21,703 nt of DNA, taken from contig JBMNSO010000018.1 of the NCBI GenBank assembly GCA_050945235.1, forward strand, positions 1 to 21,703. The letters are read 5' to 3'. This DNA is from DUOD01 sp050945235 (lineage in GTDB: Bacteria; Bacillota; Clostridia; DUOD01). Numbering within the stretch: position 1 is the stretch's first letter; each line of letters starts with the position of its first letter. Both the position numbers and the translations under genes were made by a program. The notes under the pieces were generated by a model that saw only the letters and a list, made by a program, of their open reading frames with translations, did no database searches and was not told the origin of the DNA. This document shows positions 21,100 through 21,703 of this stretch, piece by piece.

Positions 21100-21703
21100 A
21101 TGTATAATAAAAGGGATACCATAGGAAGCCTAATACTTGTTATCGTTACCTTTATCACTGTCAGCTTGATGATAAATATGGCACAAGGGGACAATATAAC
21201 GTCCTCTGAAGGAGGGTACAGGGATAAGGTACAAGTGCAAAACAGCGAGGGACATCAGGACAGGGCCGCAGCCCTGCAACAGCCATATACAGATTATACC
21301 CGGCCGGAGGATAGTAACCGGACGTTATTAAAGGAAGATGCATCAAATAACTCCCCACAACAAACAACCGACGCACAAAAGGATAATAGCTGGCGCCAGG
21401 AGCTGGATCGTCTTAACGGCCGATTGCAGAAATGGTTTGAAAAGCCCGGTTCCCAAAACAGCACCCTACCTCAAACCGAGTCGCCACCTGAAAAGGATAA
21501 AGATAAAAATAAAAAGGTAGTGGAGCCCGATAAGGTGGAAAATGCCAAAAAAAGTGTTTCCTTTAAGGATAAAATGCAGGTTTTGAAGATAATAGCCAAG
21601 GTCAGCCCGGGGGATGTATATAAAGTATCCCAGCTTATTAATGATGGCGTAACCATGGAAGAAGGCAAGGAAATAGACAGGATACTGAAACAACACCTGT
21701 CCA
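21100..21703 (+). CDS. Membrane-anchored protein of unknown function (3' truncated by window edge)
   Basis: The frame is open from ATG 21100 to the end of the window, giving 201 residues without a stop. GCAGGAGG lies just before the start. Residues 8-28 (IGSLILVIVTFITVSLMIN) form one membrane helix. A low-complexity polar region rich in Gln, Asn, Asp, Lys and Pro follows (about 30-150), with a short predicted coiled segment WRQELDRLNGRLQKWFEK. From about residue 154 a conserved-looking helical module begins: FKDKMQVLKIIAKVSPGDVY, then QLINDGVTMEEGKEIDRIL. The expected topology is one N-terminal anchor with the rest outside the membrane. I do not recognise the family. Context (sporulation genes and a sigma-G-like promoter) hints at a forespore role, by inference only. 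Confidence 0.8.
   Translation, partial: MYNKRDTIGSLILVIVTFITVSLMINMAQGDNITSSEGGYRDKVQVQNSEGHQDRAAALQQPYTDYTRPEDSNRTLLKEDASNNSPQQTTDAQKDNSWRQELDRLNGRLQKWFEKPGSQNSTLPQTESPPEKDKDKNKKVVEPDKVENAKKSVSFKDKMQVLKIIAKVSPGDVYKVSQLINDGVTMEEGKEIDRILKQHLS

Noticed and set aside
1..21703. CRISPR array, tRNA, rRNA, transposase, toxin-antitoxin or defence genes
   Set aside because: Looked for on both strands; no regularly spaced repeats, cloverleaf segments or recognisable proteins of these kinds were seen.

Overview
The window reads as chromosome of an anaerobic, endospore-forming, flagellated member of the Clostridia (Firmicutes). The evidence is a bacterial V-type ATPase operon, sporulation genes (spoIID, a spoIIQ-type M23 gene, spoIIID), a Bacillus-like mbl-flhO-flhP-fabZ block, strong AGGAGG-type ribosome binding sites, frequent TTG starts and heavy use of AGG (Arg) and ATA (Ile) codons. 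All recognised genes are on the + strand. I see no tRNA, rRNA, insertion sequence, phage gene or CRISPR array. I cannot name the species.

Layout. (1) 1-677: the 3' end of a cysteine synthase gene, then a complete dCMP deaminase gene. (2) 678-9540: a nine-gene V-type ATPase operon in the order H(G)-I-K-E-C-F-A-B-D. It has a consensus-like sigma-A promoter at 760-788, many overlapping or abutting genes, and a rho-independent terminator at 9501-9540. The proteolipid keeps every residue known to hold Na+ in the Enterococcus hirae enzyme, so the complex is predicted to move Na+. (3) 9555-11344: a single acyl-CoA synthetase/AMP-ligase gene with its own promoter and terminator. (4) 11448-15690: a cell-wall and engulfment block: ywmB-like gene, murA, spoIID, and a spoIIQ-like M23 gene. 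(5) 15881-19336: spoIIID, the actin-like mbl, and the rod genes flhO, flhP and a FlgJ-like rod-binding gene. (6) 19399-21703: fabZ, a lipoprotein with two CAP domains, and a truncated gene for an unknown membrane-anchored protein.

How the genes fit together. Blocks 4-6 keep the gene order known from Bacillus subtilis (ywmB-murAA-spoIID-spoIIQ and spoIIID-mbl-flhO-flhP-fabZ), which supports the individual calls. They combine peptidoglycan precursor synthesis (MurA), cell-shape control (Mbl), engulfment and the forespore channel (SpoIID, SpoIIQ), mother-cell transcription (SpoIIID), the flagellar rod and fatty-acid elongation (FabZ). The V-ATPase sets ion gradients at the membrane.

Most interesting signals: a sigma-D/sigma-28 flagellar promoter whose -35 element lies inside the mbl terminator; a complete Na+-binding set in NtpK; a 44-bp perfect palindrome just upstream of the spoIIQ-like gene; loss of a conserved M23 histidine in that protein; and a sigma-G-like promoter before the unknown gene at the 3' edge. 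I found no convincing new multi-gene system. This is mainly a well-conserved core region with interesting regulatory junctions.
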